DNA of 64,000 nucleotides from an uncultured Pelagibacteraceae bacterium (GCA_902571525.1 CACGCL010000003.1:1-64000); one strand, 5' to 3'. Shown: positions 22,104 to 33,835, counted from the first letter of the stretch. A program made the numbers and translations. The notes: generated from the letters alone by a model not told the origin.

Positions 22104-25100
22104 CTAACTTGCGAAACTAACTACTTTATTTGAAATTGAATTTTCTAATTTATCAATCATTTCTTTTGGACAAACTTGAATAAAATTTTCTATTTCTTGA
22201 TCAAAATTATCAATTATTTTTTTTGATAGTAAAGACTCTGTTTCATACTGATGTTCTTTAATTAGATTTTTTAAAAATGATTTCCAATAATCTGTCTCTA
22301 CCTTTTGCCAAATTACTGAGTCTGGGTTAACTCTCTTATCAAATTCTTTTTTTGTATCGTAAATAAAGGCCATTCCGCCTGTCATTCCAGCTCCGAAATT
22401 ATCACCTGTTTCACCTAAAATTACTATATTGCCTCCCGTCATGTACTCGCAACCATTTGAATCACAACCTTCAACTACTGCTGTTGCACCTGAATTTCTA
22501 ACCGCAAATCTTTCCCCAGCTTGTCCTGCTGCAAATAATTTCCCGGAAGTTGCTCCATATAAAACTGTATTACCAATAATAGTATTTTCAAAAGAAATTA
22601 GATTACTTTCTTTTTGAAGTTTTACTACAAGAGTTGCACCTGAAAGCCCTTTACCAACATAATCATTTGCATCACCATTTAATATTAGTTTTAAACCTTT
22701 AATTCCAAATGCTCCAAATGATTGACCTGCAGAACCTTTAAAATTGATTTTCAAAAAACCATCATCCAGAGTTTTATTTTGGAATTTTTTATATAATTCA
22801 TACGATATTCTTGTACCAACAGCTCTATCTGTATTTTCAACTAAATACTCATCTTTTAGAGATGTTTTGTTATCTAAATTATCTAATATCTCTGGCATGA
22901 TTTTTTGATCAACTGTATCTGGAACGTAGTTAATTTTAGGATCTTCACAATACCTTTTATTTTTACCTGGGTCAGCTTTAACAAATAAAGGGTTAAGATC
23001 TAGATCATCTAGATTAGGTGACCCTTTGCTTACCTGCCTTAGTAAGTCAGTTCTTCCAATTATTTCGTTAACTGTTTTAAATCCTAATTCTGCAAGTATT
23101 TCTCTAACTTCTTGAGAGATAAATTTGAATAAATTTACAACTTTATCGGGTGTGCCTGTAAATTTTTTTCTTAGCTCATCGTCCTGAGTACAAACTCCAA
23201 CCGGACATGTATTTGAGTGACATTGCCTTACCATGATACAACCCATTGCAACTAATGCAGTTGTAGCTACTCCAAACTCCTCTGCTCCCATCATCGCTGC
23301 AATGACTACATCTCTACCGGTTTTAATTCCTCCATCAGTTCTTAGAGTCACTTGATGTCTTAAGTTATTTAAAGTTAAAACTTGGTTCGCTTCTGTTAAT
23401 CCCATCTCCCATGGTATACCAACATATTTAACACTTGTTTGTGGTGTTGCTCCTGTTCCTCCGTTATGACCAGATATAAGTATAATATCAGCTTTTGCTT
23501 TAGCTACGCCTGCTGCAATTGTTCCAATTCCTGAAGATGCAACAAGTTTTACTCCAACTCTAGCTTTTGGATTAATTTGCTTTAAATCGTAAATAAGCTG
23601 GGCTAAATCCTCTATCGAGTAAATGTCGTGGTGTGGAGGAGGAGAAATTAAAGTAACTCCTGGAGTAGAGTTTCGAAGTCTTGCGATTTCTTTTGTAACT
23701 TTAAATCCAGGTAATTGTCCACCTTCACCAGGTTTTGCACCTTGGGCGATTTTTATTTCTATTTCATTACAATTATTTAAGTAATCAATTGTTACCCCAA
23801 ACCTAGCTGAAGCAACTTGTTTTACACGTGAATTAGCGCTGTCTCCATTTTTCATTTTTTTAAATCGATAGGCATCTTCTCCACCCTCACCGCTGCATGA
23901 AGCTCCTTTGATTCTATTCATGCCAATAGCTAGTGTTTCATGTGCTTCTTTAGATAAGGCACCATGAGACATACTTCCACTACCAAATCTTTTTTGTATG
24001 TCTTCAACAGACTCTACCAAGTTAATTGATATTGGGCTTCTTTTTTTAAAATCGATTAAGTCTCTTAAATTTATAGGTGGTAAATCTTGTATACCCTTTG
24101 AATATTTTTTATACAAATCATAGGAGCCTGCGGTCACAGCTGATTGAAGTAAATGTATCAATTTTCCTTGATACTGATGAGTTTCTCCATTTTTTCTATA
24201 CCTATAAATTCCTCCGATAGGTAATACATTATTTTCATTGCTAAACGCCTCCTCATGTATCTTTCTAACTTTCTTTTCAATTCCGATTAATCCAATTCCT
24301 GATATTTTAGACAAAACTCCAGGAAAAAAGTCTCTTACGATTGTTCTGCTCAGACCAACAGTTTCAAAATTACATCCACCTCTGTAAGAACTTATTACTG
24401 AAATACCCATCTTAGACATAATCTTTAAAAGACCTAAATTCACTGATTTAACATATCTTTCAACACATTCTTCGTACAAAAACTTACCAAATAATTTTTT
24501 TTCAAATCTTTGATATAAGCTATCAAGAGCTAAATAAGGGTTTACTGTTGTTGCACCTACACCTATTAAAGTTGCGAATGAATGTGTATCAAGAGCCTCT
24601 CCAGTCTGTACATTTAAAGAAACATAGCCTCTTAACTTCATTTTTGTTAGATGAGTATGAACAGCGCCAATACATAAAAGCATAGGAAGGGGGTAGTTTT
24701 CTTTAGAAACATTTTTATCACTAAGTATTAATTGAGTTACACCTTGTCTTACATAAATTTCAGCTTCTTGCTTGATAGAATTAAGTTTTGTTTGAATATC
24801 TTCATTAGATTTAAAAGTACAGTCTATGGTTTTATTATTCTTATCAAAAAAGCTCACAAACTTTTCAAACTGATTATTCGTTAGTATAGGGCTATTTAAA
24901 ACGTAAATATTTTCTTCTGTTAAATTGTTAAAATCTAAAATATTACCTAGATTTCCAAATCTGGTTTTTAAACTCATAACTTTATTTTCTCTTAATGAGT
25001 CAATTGGAGGATTGGTTACTTGGCTAAAATTTTGTCTAAAGAAATGGTAAAGTGGTCTATATTTATTTGATAAGACTGCAAGGGGAGTATCGTCTCCCAT

Positions 25101-26601
25101 TGAACCTGTCGCCTCTTTAGCATCTTCTGCCATAGGGTGAAGTATTAATTCTAAATCTTCTAAACTATACCCAAAACAATGTTGAAGTTTTCTTAAACCT
25201 TCTCCTGAAAATATATTCTTTTCATTTTTAATGGGTAATTTTTTATCTAAATCAATAATTTGGTTGTTGAAATGCTTGTATTCTTTAGCGAGATAATTCT
25301 TAATATCTTTATTATTGAAGACTTTTCCTTTCTCTATTCTAACTCCTAAAATTTCTCCTGGCCCTAATCTTCCTTTAGATATTATTTTTTTTTCATTAAG
25401 CTCTATCATTCCAGTCTCGGAACCAGCAAAAAGAAGGTTATCTTTTGTTAAAGTATATCTCATTGGTCTCAAGCCATTACGATCAGTTGCTACAATCACC
25501 CACTCGTTGTCAGTTGCAGCAATAGCCGCAGGTCCGTCCCAAGGCTCCATTGTACTATTTAAAAAGTTAAATAATTTTTGGTGATCAGCAGGTAGTATTT
25601 TATTTTTTTTTGACCATGCATCCGGTATCAGCATTAATTTCGCTAAAGGTGCTGGCTGTCCAGAAATATTAAGTATCTCGAAAACATTATCTAATGAAGC
25701 AGAGTCTGAATTACCACTCGGTATAACTGGTTTTAAATTTTCCATATCCTCAAATATGGGGCTAAACATTTCTTCCTCATGTACTCTCATCCAATTAATA
25801 TTGCCTTTTAATGTATTTATCTCACCATTATGAGCTAAAGCTCTAAATGGTTGAGCTAGGTCCCAACTAGGTGCTGTGTTTGTAGAAAAACGTTGGTGAA
25901 AAATTGCATATCTAGATGTAAATCTCTCATCTTTTAAATCCAAATAAAAGTCAGACAAAGCTTCAGCGAGAAACATTCCTTTGTAGATGATTGATTTGGA
26001 GCTAAATGAACAAATATAAAAGTCATTTAAATTCGCCTCTAAAATTTTCTTTTCGATTTTTCTTCTAGCTTCATAAAGTTTTATCTCTAATTTTTTACAT
26101 TTCTCTTCTTTAACATTATGTTTGAAAAGTACTTGAGTAATTTCAGGTCTATTAGAATCTGCTGTCTCACCCAACACTGATGGATCAACTGGAACTTGTC
26201 TCCACCCATAAATATTAAAATTACTTTTTGTTAATTCACTCTCTACAATTGATCTACATTCCTCCTGTGCAGAATAATTATTTCTCGGTAAAAAACAGCA
26301 TCCCGACACAAACTTCGGAGTCATCGTGCTTATGTCCAGTAGCCTCTATTTTTTCAATAAAGAAATCAGAGGGAATTTCTATATGAATACCAGCTCCATC
26401 ACCTGTTTTTCCATCTGCATCAATCGCTCCTCTATGCCAAACGGCTTTTAAAGCTTGAATACCATACTCAACAACTTTTCTAGATTTTTTTCCATCAGTT
26501 GATGCTACTAAACCTACACCACAAGCGTCATGCTCCATAGATTCATGGTAAACACCTGATTTTTTTAACAAATCTAAATTTTTTTTTCTTAATTTGTTCA
26601 T
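22104..26601 (-). CDS. gltB: glutamate synthase large subunit (one frameshift)
   Basis: The alpha subunit of NADPH-glutamate synthase, about 1,498 residues once a single base is removed. The N-terminal amidotransferase nucleophile Cys is in MEHDACGVGLVA, followed by HRFSTNTAPSWDLAQPFR and AHNGEINTLKGN. The FMN-binding core has LISGHNGGTGATP, and the 3Fe-4S cluster cysteines are in MVRQCHSNTCPVGVCTQ. The C-terminus is the GXGXG beta-helix. It makes two glutamates from glutamine and 2-oxoglutarate. The frame breaks at an A6 run (plus strand 26290-26295); five A restore CVGMLFLPRNNYS. It overlaps gltD by four bases. Confidence 0.95.
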
Positions 26602-28037
26602 GCTACTTTTAAATCCTGTTCTCTTTTTGACTTTAGTAATTTATCTATACTCTCCGCTACATCTCTACCATCTTTAATAGCCCAAACTACAAGCGAAGCA
26701 CCTCTTACAATATCACCTGCAGCAAAAACTCCTTTTAAATTAGTTTCCATAGTATCAAAATCAATTTTAATTGTTCCCCACTTGGAAACTTGAAGATCTT
26801 TTTCATCAAATAATTTAGGTAGATCTTCGGGATCAAATCCTAAAGATTTTATAACAATATCAGTCTCAATTTCATATTCAGATCCTTCATCAATAATTGG
26901 CTTTCTCCTTCCACCATCATCAGGATCACCTAATTTCATTTTATTTACTAAAACTTTTTCAACTTTATTTTTTCCAATAAATTCTTTTGGACCGCTTAAC
27001 CAAACAAATTCAACACCTTCTTCTTCTGCATTAGCAACCTCCCTTGCAGACCCTGGCATATTCTCTTTGTCTCTTCTGTAAAGGCATTTTACAGATTTAG
27101 CTTTTTGTCTAACAGCAGTTCTGACACAATCCATCGCTGTATCACCACCGCCAATAACTACTACATTCTTATCTTTTGCATTTAAAGTCCCGTTGTCAAA
27201 GTTCTCAACTTTATCGCCTAAACCCTTTTTATTTGAGGTAGTTAAAAACTCCATTGCTGGAAATATATTTCCAAGATCACTACCTTTAATATCTATTTCT
27301 CGAGGTTTATAAACGCCTGTTGCAATAAGAATTGCGTCGTGCTCTTTTTTTAATTCATCTAAAGTTGCATCTTTTCCAACTTCAAAATTTAATTTAAAAT
27401 TAATTCCACCATCTTTTAAAAGTTTTATTCTTCTTTCAACAACTTCTTTCTCAAGTTTAAAATTAGGTATTCCATAAATTAACAAACCTCCTGCACGGTC
27501 ATAACGATCGTAAACAGTTATTTTGTAACCCTTCTTTCTTAGTTGTTCAGCGCAAGCTAAGCCCGCTGGTCCTGATCCTATTATTCCAATACTTTGATTT
27601 AATTCTTTTTCTATTTTGATTGGTTTTACCCAACCATTTGCCCAAGCATTATCTGTAATAAATTTTTCTACAGACCCTATTGTAACTGTGCCATGACCAG
27701 ATTGTTCTATTACGCAATTTCCCTCACATAATCTGTCTTGAGGACAAATTCTACCACAAACCTCGGGCATGTTATTTGTGCTTTGAGCTAAATTATAAGC
27801 CTCTTCAAGTCTGCCCTCAGCTGTTAACTTAAGCCAATCGGGTATGTTATTACTTAAAGGACAATGTACTTGGCAAAACGGAACTCCGCATTGAGAACAT
27901 CGGCTAGACTGTTCTTGAGCTTTTCCATGAATAAATTCCTTATAGATCTCATTAAAATCCTCCTTCCTATTATCGGTATCTCTTTTAGGTGGATTTTGCT
28001 GACCTATATTTACGAATTTGAGCATTTTTTCTGACAT
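26598..28037 (-). CDS. gltD: glutamate synthase small subunit
   Basis: A 479-residue FAD/NADPH subunit. N-terminal 4Fe-4S cysteines occur in CSQCGVPFCQVHCPL and CGRICPQDRLCEGNC. The FAD-binding GSGPAGLACAEQL and the NADPH-binding VVIGGGDTAMDCVRTA follow, ending in GVFAAGDIVRGASLVVWAI. It feeds electrons from NADPH to GltB. It is the first gene of gltD-gltB, which is the reverse of the common gltB-gltD order. An imperfect palindrome sits just before its start codon. Confidence 0.96.
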   Translation of the reverse strand: MSEKMLKFVNIGQQNPPKRDTDNRKEDFNEIYKEFIHGKAQEQSSRCSQCGVPFCQVHCPLSNNIPDWLKLTAEGRLEEAYNLAQSTNNMPEVCGRICPQDRLCEGNCVIEQSGHGTVTIGSVEKFITDNAWANGWVKPIKIEKELNQSIGIIGSGPAGLACAEQLRKKGYKITVYDRYDRAGGLLIYGIPNFKLEKEVVERRIKLLKDGGINFKLNFEVGKDATLDELKKEHDAILIATGVYKPREIDIKGSDLGNIFPAMEFLTTSNKKGLGDKVENFDNGTLNAKDKNVVVIGGGDTAMDCVRTAVRQKAKSVKCLYRRDKENMPGSAREVANAEEEGVEFVWLSGPKEFIGKNKVEKVLVNKMKLGDPDDGGRRKPIIDEGSEYEIETDIVIKSLGFDPEDLPKLFDEKDLQVSKWGTIKIDFDTMETNLKGVFAAGDIVRGASLVVWAIKDGRDVAESIDKLLKSKREQDLKVA

Positions 28038-28042
28038 AATCG

Positions 28043-28065
28043 ATCGCCCTTATACAATAAGCGAT
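28043..28065. repeat. imperfect inverted repeat in the gltD leader
   Basis: ATCGC-CC-TTAT, a three-base loop and ATAAGCGAT form a nine-base-pair inverted repeat with a two-base bulge, starting six bases before the gltD ATG on the opposite strand. Its position suits an operator or leader hairpin for gltDB. No regulator is known for it from this window. Confidence 0.4.
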
Positions 28066-28150
28066 AGAGTATATAAATCAAAATTGGGACATAATAATTG
28101 ACCTAAATTTTCAAAAAAGTAAGAAAATTGGGCATTAATTCATATTTTGC

Positions 28151-28180
28151 ATAGCAAGTATGCATACATCTTATTGCTAT
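28151..28180. repeat. nested inverted repeats upstream of uppP
   Basis: ATAGCAA (28151-28157) and TTGCTAT (28174-28180) are inverted copies enclosing the perfect ten-base palindrome GTATGCATAC (28158-28167). The right arm overlaps the extended -10 element of the uppP promoter, so a DNA-binding protein here could block transcription. That role is inference. Confidence 0.45.
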
Positions 28181-28183
28181 AAT
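28175..28183 (+). promoter_or_regulatory. extended -10 promoter of uppP
   Basis: TGCTATAAT is an exact extended -10 element, placed about 25 bases before the uppP ATG at 28208. No convincing -35 hexamer lies 17 bases upstream, as is usual for extended -10 promoters. An inverted-repeat arm overlaps it. Confidence 0.5.
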
Positions 28184-28207
28184 TTTGAAATATCTTAAGA
28201 AAATAAG

Positions 28208-28975
28208 ATGTTGTTTGATTACCACGAAATTTTAATTCTTTCTTTAATTCAGGGAGTTTCAGAATTTATACCAGTAAGTTCTTCTGCGCATCTTTATATA
28301 ATTTCAGAATTATTTGATTTTAAAAATCAATCACTAATGATTGATGTAGGGATGCATTTAGGGTCTCTTTTAGCAGTTATATTCTATTTCAGACAAGACT
28401 TCTTTAATATACTCAAAAATAAACAAATTTTAAATTTAATGGTAATTGGATCTATTCCATTAATATTAGCTGGCTTTATAATTTATACGACAGGTTTAAT
28501 AGATTTTGTAAGAAACCTAAAACTACTTGCTTGGTTGTCATTAATTTTTGCAATAGCTCTTTATTTTGCTGATAAAATTAAAGTAACAAAAAAAATAGAT
28601 ACTGATTTAAATTTAAAAACAATATTAATTATTGGACTGTTCCAAATTGCTTCTCTTTTTCCTGGTGTGAGTAGATCTGGAATAGTGATAACAGCAGGAA
28701 GATTTTTGAATTTTGACAGATATGACGCTACTAAAATATCTTTTTACTTATCTGTACCAGCAATAGCTGGTGCAAGTTTTTTAAGTTTAAAAGATGTATT
28801 TACAAAAGATGCAACTTTTAATTCATTAATAATATTATCAGTATTCTTATCTTTTATTTTCTCTTATATCACAATTAAATATTTTTTTATCTTCATAAAA
28901 AAATTTAATTTTAATTTATTTATAATTTATAGAATTATTTTATCTTTATTTATTTTTTATATTATTTATAGCTAG
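28208..28975 (+). CDS. uppP: undecaprenyl-diphosphatase (BacA/UppP)
   Basis: A 255-residue integral membrane protein with about seven hydrophobic segments. It has the two UppP signatures SEFIPVSSSAHL (residues 17-28) and FPGVSRSGIVITAGR. It dephosphorylates undecaprenyl diphosphate to recycle the lipid carrier for peptidoglycan and surface glycans. It is divergent from gltD and its end overlaps the convergent transporter gene by 14 bases. The length is slightly below the usual 265-275. Confidence 0.95.
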   Translation: MLFDYHEILILSLIQGVSEFIPVSSSAHLYIISELFDFKNQSLMIDVGMHLGSLLAVIFYFRQDFFNILKNKQILNLMVIGSIPLILAGFIIYTTGLIDFVRNLKLLAWLSLIFAIALYFADKIKVTKKIDTDLNLKTILIIGLFQIASLFPGVSRSGIVITAGRFLNFDRYDATKISFYLSVPAIAGASFLSLKDVFTKDATFNSLIILSVFLSFIFSYITIKYFFIFIKKFNFNLFIIYRIILSLFIFYIIYS

Positions 28976-29859
28976 CCTTTTTAATTTCAGGAAGTAACTG
29001 AGATAATAGAACTCCAATTAAAATAAAAACACATCCAAGTATGTTATTAATATTTAAAACTTGACTAAGAATTAGCCATGCAGCAATAGCAGCAAAAACA
29101 CCTTCTAAAGAATATATTATAGCAGCTGGAGCAGGATTAATATTCTTTTGAGCATATATTTGCAAAACAAACGCAAACCCACCTGATAAAACTCCTGCAT
29201 AAAGGATTTCGTATTTTTCAGATAGTATTTTTTGAATGTTAATTTCCTCAACATAGAGACTAATTATCAAAGATAATACAGATACAATAAAAGTTTGTAC
29301 TAAACCAACAGTAATTGGTAATTCAAAACTTTTTACAAGTTCACCTATAAAGATAATATGTAGAGCCCAGAAGAAAGCACAAAAAATAACTAACATGTCT
29401 CCTTTTCTAACAGTAGCATCATAAAAATTGGTTAGCAAATATCCGCCAATTACACATAAAACTACAGAGGGATATACACTCCAATGAACTTTTTTTTTGA
29501 ATAAAATAAAAACTAAAAAGGGAACCATAGGAACATAAAAAATTGTAAAAAATGCTGCATTTGCAATATCTGTATATAAAAGAGCTACTTGTTGTAGAGC
29601 AGTTCCTAAAAAGAGAAAAACACCAATTGAAAATGATAAATATATAAATTTTTTTTTGTCTTTAGTGAACTCAGATGAAAAATTTTTTTTTTCTATCAAA
29701 AAAAAAGATAGGCAATAATGCTAAGAAACCAACCATAAATCTTACACCATTAAAAGTGTAAGGCCCTATATTGTCCATGCCAGTATCTTGTGCAATAAAA
29801 GTTGTTCCCCAAATAAAACAACAAAGTAATGCACTCACCAAAGAAGTTTTTTTTGTCAT
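28962..29859 (-). CDS. EamA/DMT family transporter (one frameshift)
   Basis: A drug/metabolite-type permease of about 298 residues and ten hydrophobic helices after frame repair. The N-terminal part (from 29859) reads LVSALLCCFIWGTTFIAQDTG and runs into the second frame containing FFTIFYVPMVPFLVF and INPAPAAIIYSLEGVFAAIAAW, the two EamA repeats. The break lies in the T10 (29683-29692) or A9 (29698-29706) run. EamA proteins mostly export metabolites or amino acids, and the substrate is unknown. It starts three bases after the lipoyl-less E2 gene. Confidence 0.85.
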
Positions 29860-29862
29860 TTG

Positions 29863-30750
29863 TTAAAAAGATAATTTATATGCAAAATTTTGTCCTAGAT
29901 TATCTTTTAAGTCATTGCAAAATCTTGCTGCATCTGCTCCATTAACTACTCTGTGATCGTAAGATAAAGATAACGGAAGCATTAAATTTTCATCTCTTTC
30001 TACTATTTTTCCGATTCCTAATATTGCGACCTCTGGGGGATTAATAATTGGTGTAAAGAAAGTCCCACCAATGCCTCCTAAACTCGTGATTGTCATAGAT
30101 CCACCAAAAAATTCTTTTTTATCAATTTTTAAATTTCTGCATTTTTCGCTTATATCCTTAAGTTCAATTGATAATTCTTCGATCTTTTTGTTATCTGCAT
30201 TTCTTATTTTTGGGACCATTAGCCCATGTTCAGTATCAACCGCTATACCAATATGAAAATATTTTTTTAATACTAGTTCATAGCTTTCCTCATCTTTTAT
30301 GGAACAATTAAAATTAGGAAATTTTTTTAAACTATTTACCAAAGCTTTAATAATAAAAGCTAAAGGGGTTATTTTTTTTTTTTCACCAGTAAAGTTGTCC
30401 TTCAAATTTTTTCTAAAACTCTCAAGTTCAGTAACATCTGCTTCATCGTGATGAGTCACATGTGGAATTGTTCGCCAAGACTCTGATAAATTTGGTGCTG
30501 CCAATCTTTTTATTCTTGGCATTTGTGTTATCTCTATTGCTCCAAACTCACCATGATCAAACTCTAATTTCTTTTTTTCATCTTTAAATAGTGGGTTCTT
30601 TTCTTCTTTAATCCGATTTTTTATAAAATTTCGAACATCTTCCTCGGTAATCCTGCCATTTCTTTCTGTACCTTTTAATTGAGAAATATCTGCGCCTAGT
30701 TGTCTTGCGAACTTTCTTACTTTTGGACTTGCATGTATAATTTGGTTCAT
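29863..30750 (-). CDS. aceF: pyruvate dehydrogenase E2 (dihydrolipoyl acetyltransferase) lacking a lipoyl domain
   Basis: About 295 residues from the ATG at 30750, one base after the aceE stop. Residues 5-42 (ASPKVRKFARQLGADISQLKG to EEDVRNFI) are the peripheral subunit-binding domain. The rest is the acyltransferase core ending in LSYDHRVVNGADAARF, with the catalytic DHRxxxG. No N-terminal lipoyl domain exists: upstream is the aceE coding region. A lipoyl domain is instead encoded before aceE (33494-33835). Longer upstream starts in this frame would overlap aceE and add no lipoyl sequence. Confidence 0.9.
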   Translation of the reverse strand: MNQIIHASPKVRKFARQLGADISQLKGTERNGRITEEDVRNFIKNRIKEEKNPLFKDEKKKLEFDHGEFGAIEITQMPRIKRLAAPNLSESWRTIPHVTHHDEADVTELESFRKNLKDNFTGEKKKITPLAFIIKALVNSLKKFPNFNCSIKDEESYELVLKKYFHIGIAVDTEHGLMVPKIRNADNKKIEELSIELKDISEKCRNLKIDKKEFFGGSMTITSLGGIGGTFFTPIINPPEVAILGIGKIVERDENLMLPLSLSYDHRVVNGADAARFCNDLKDNLGQNFAYKLSF

Positions 30751-30751
30751 C

Positions 30752-33504
30752 TTATAACTTAGACGGCATTGGTTTATTTTTATCAATATTGTATTTCTTA
30801 ATTGCTTCCTCAGCATATTTTGATGCAATTAATTGTTCTTTAGAAAGCACACTCAAAGCATAAGTTACAATATATTTCTTGTCTACTTCAAAAAAGTTTC
30901 TTAAACTTTTTCTAGTGTCGCTTCTACCATATCCATCAGTGCCCAAAGAATAGAAATTTTTTTTTGTATAAGGCCTAATTTGGTCCGAATAAATTCTCAT
31001 GTAATCAGATGCAGCTAAAACAGGTCCTTCAGAGTTTTTCAGACATTTTTCTAAAAATGTTTCTTTTGGAGGATCATTTGGATGAAGTAAATTATGTCTT
31101 TCAATCTCAATTCCATCTTTTCTTAATTCGTTAAAACTCGTTACACTCCAAACATCAGCATCAATTTTATAATCTTTTTCTAAAATGTCAGATGCTTCCA
31201 TCATTTCTCTTAAAATCGCGCCTGATCCTAGTAAAGTTATTTTTGTTTTTTTATTAATATTTTTTGACTTAATTTTATACATTCCTTTTAATATTGCCTC
31301 TTCTATGCCTTTTTCATTTGGAATTGCTGGATGTGGGTAATTTTCATTTAATGTTGTTATGTAATAAAAAACATTTTCTTTCTTTTCATGCATTCTTTTT
31401 AAACCATCTCTGAAAATTACAGCAAGTTCATAAGCAAAAGTTGGATCGTAAGAAACACAATTTGGAATAGTTGATGCAATTAAATGGCTATGTCCATCTT
31501 GATGCTGTAAACCCTCTCCTGCCAAAGTTGTTTTTTCCAGATGTTGCTCCAATCAAAAAAACCTCTTGTTTGACTATCTCCGGCGGCGTATGCAAAGTCG
31601 CCAACTCTTTGAAAACCGAACATCGAATAAAATAAATATATAGGTATCATCTCAATATCATGATTTGTGTAAGCTGTTCCAGCTGCAATCCAAGATGACA
31701 TCGAGCCTGCTTCAGTAATTCCCTCTTCCAATACTTGTCCTTTTTTGTCCTCTCTGTATGTAAATAGTTGTTCTGAGTCCACTGGTTCATACTTTTGTCC
31801 TTCGTGGGCATAAATACCAATTTTTTGAAAAAATCCCTCCATTCCAAAAGTTCTCGCCTCATCAGGAATAATGGGTACTAATCTTGGAGAAACATTTTTA
31901 TCTCTTAACAAGTTAGTTAGCATTCTAACAAGTGCCATTGTTGTTGACATCTCCTTTGAACCGGTCGATTGTTTTAAAACTTCAAAAATATCCTTAGGTG
32001 GAGCTTTTATTGGTTTAGCAAAAGTAGATCTTTCAGGTATATTCCCACCAAGTTCCATTCTTCTATCTTTTAAATATTTAATTTCTTCCGAATTTTCATT
32101 GGGCTTATAATATTGAATATTTCTAACTTGCTCATCTGTTAGAGGAACATCAAATCTGTCTCTGTAATACATTAAATCTTTGACATCCAATTTTTTTTGT
32201 TGGTGTGTCGTATTTATACTCTCTCCAGATTTCCCCATTCCATAACCTTTAATTGTTTTAGCTATAATAACTGTTGGACGTCCCTTAGTATTTACAGCTT
32301 GGTGATATGCTGCATAAACTTTGTGTGGATCGTGACCACCCCTATTAAGCCTCCATATATCTTGGTCTGTCATACTTGATACCATATCTTTTAGTTCTTT
32401 GTATTTTCCAAAAAATTTTTCTCTGACGTATGCTCCGCCTTTGGCTTTAAAAGCCTGGTACTCCCCATCGACTGCTTCGTTCATTCTTTTTACTAAAATA
32501 CCTTTTTTGTCGTTTGCTAATAATTGATCCCAGTATGACCCCCAAATAACTTTTAAAACATTCCATCCAGCTCCTCTGAAGATACCTTCTAACTCTTGAA
32601 TAATTTTACCATTACCTCTTACCGGACCATCTAATCTTTGAAGATTACAATTTACTACAAATATTAAATTGTCTAAATTTTCTCTAGCCGCTAAACCTAT
32701 GGCTCCTAAAGATTCTGGTTCATCCATTTCGCCATCTCCCAAAAAGGCCCAAACCTTTCGACCTTCATCTTTAATCAAACCTCTATTGATAAGATATTTC
32801 ATGAACCTTGCTTGATAGATTGCTAACATTGGGCCTAGACCCATAGATACTGTAGTAAATTGCCAGTACTCTGGCATGAGCCATGGATGTGGGTAAGATG
32901 ATAGGCCGCCTGGTTTAACTTCTTGTCTAAAATTATCTAATTGTTTTTCACTCAATCTACCTTCAAGATAAGATCTTGCATAGATACCTGGTGCACTGTG
33001 ACCTTGAAAATAAATTAAATCTCCCCCAAACTTATTATTTTTCGCTCTCCAAAAATGGTTCATTCCAACATCATACAATGTTGCCGCTGATGCAAATGTT
33101 CCAATGTGTCCACCTAGTTCTGGATTTTTTTTATTAGCTCTTACAACCATAGCAGCTGCATTCCATCTAATTAGTGATCTAATTTTTCTTTCTATATTTT
33201 GATCGCCAGGTAACTTTTTCTCCTCTTCAGGAGGTATTGTATTAATATAGGGGGTATTTCTAGACATTACTAATCCAGAGCCCTCTCTGTATGAGTGCTC
33301 TATTAATTGTCTAATTATATATTGCGCTCGTTCTTTTCCATCGCTATTAAGCACTGCAGATAATGACTCTAGCCATTCTTTGGTTTCACTAGGATCTATA
33401 TCGTTTGTATCTGAAACAATCTCGATTTTTGAATTTTCTAACTTGGAAGTTTTTTTACTTTCTGCAACTTCTTGTCTAATAATTTTTGGTTCCTCAATTT
33501 TTTT
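30752..33504 (-). CDS. aceE: pyruvate dehydrogenase E1, homodimeric AceE type (frameshifted)
   Basis: The thiamine-diphosphate E1 of pyruvate dehydrogenase, similar over about 880 residues to gamma-type AceE. Blocks include GGHIGTFASAATLYDVG, YFQGHSAPGIYARS, the ThDP motif WAFLGDGEMDEPES and GEGLQHQDGHSHL. One base is missing in the T6 run at 31531-31536; seven restore NIWKKTTLAGEG. Upstream of the GTG at 33354 the same frame stays open to 33504 and encodes the conserved DPSETKEWLESLSAV. No ATG, GTG or TTG occurs there, so this E1 seems to have no start of its own and probably continues from the lipoyl domain. Confidence 0.9.
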
Positions 33505-33835
33505 TTACTTTTTCTGCATCACTTATAATTTTTTCTGTATCTTTTGGTATTTCTGTTTCTTTTTTAACTTCTTTGGTTTCCTCTATTTTTTCACTTCCAC
33601 TCTCTACTGAAATTGAAATTAATTTATCACCTTTTGAAACTTTATCTCCTATCTTAATTGATATATTTTCTACAATGCCTTCTTCTGTTGACGGTACCTC
33701 AACACTGGATTTGTCACTTTCTAGTGTTACTATAGGATCGTTAATAGTAATTTTTTGGCCTTTTTTTACTAGCAGTTCTATAATTTCAACATTTTCGAAA
33801 TCGCCAATATCGGGTACTAAAAGATCTTTTTTCAT
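33494..33835 (-). CDS. lipoyl domain, probably the N-terminus of a lipoyl-AceE fusion
   Basis: A 113-residue product. Residues 1-78 are a biotinyl/lipoyl domain with the lipoylation site ESDKSS (Lys42). Residues 79-113 are a Glu/Lys-rich flexible linker of the kind that tethers swinging arms. It ends at a stop created by a T9 run (33498-33506). With eight T the frame passes into aceE as KVKKIEEPKII, giving one protein of about 1,027 residues. It could also be a free lipoyl protein as written. Either way it supplies the lipoyl arm missing from E2. Its ATG at 33835 begins the pdh locus. Confidence 0.85.
   Translation of the reverse strand: MKKDLLVPDIGDFENVEIIELLVKKGQKITINDPIVTLESDKSSVEVPSTEEGIVENISIKIGDKVSKGDKLISISVESGSEKIEETKEVKKETEIPKDTEKIISDAEKVKKN

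Noticed and set aside
22104..26601. Split gltB as two genes or a pseudogene
   Set aside because: One base in an A6 run restores a complete enzyme with all catalytic motifs, and 16 similar breaks lie nearby.
28038..28207. Riboswitch or other known RNA before gltD
   Set aside because: Only inverted repeats suited to operators; no match to a known RNA fold that I recognise.
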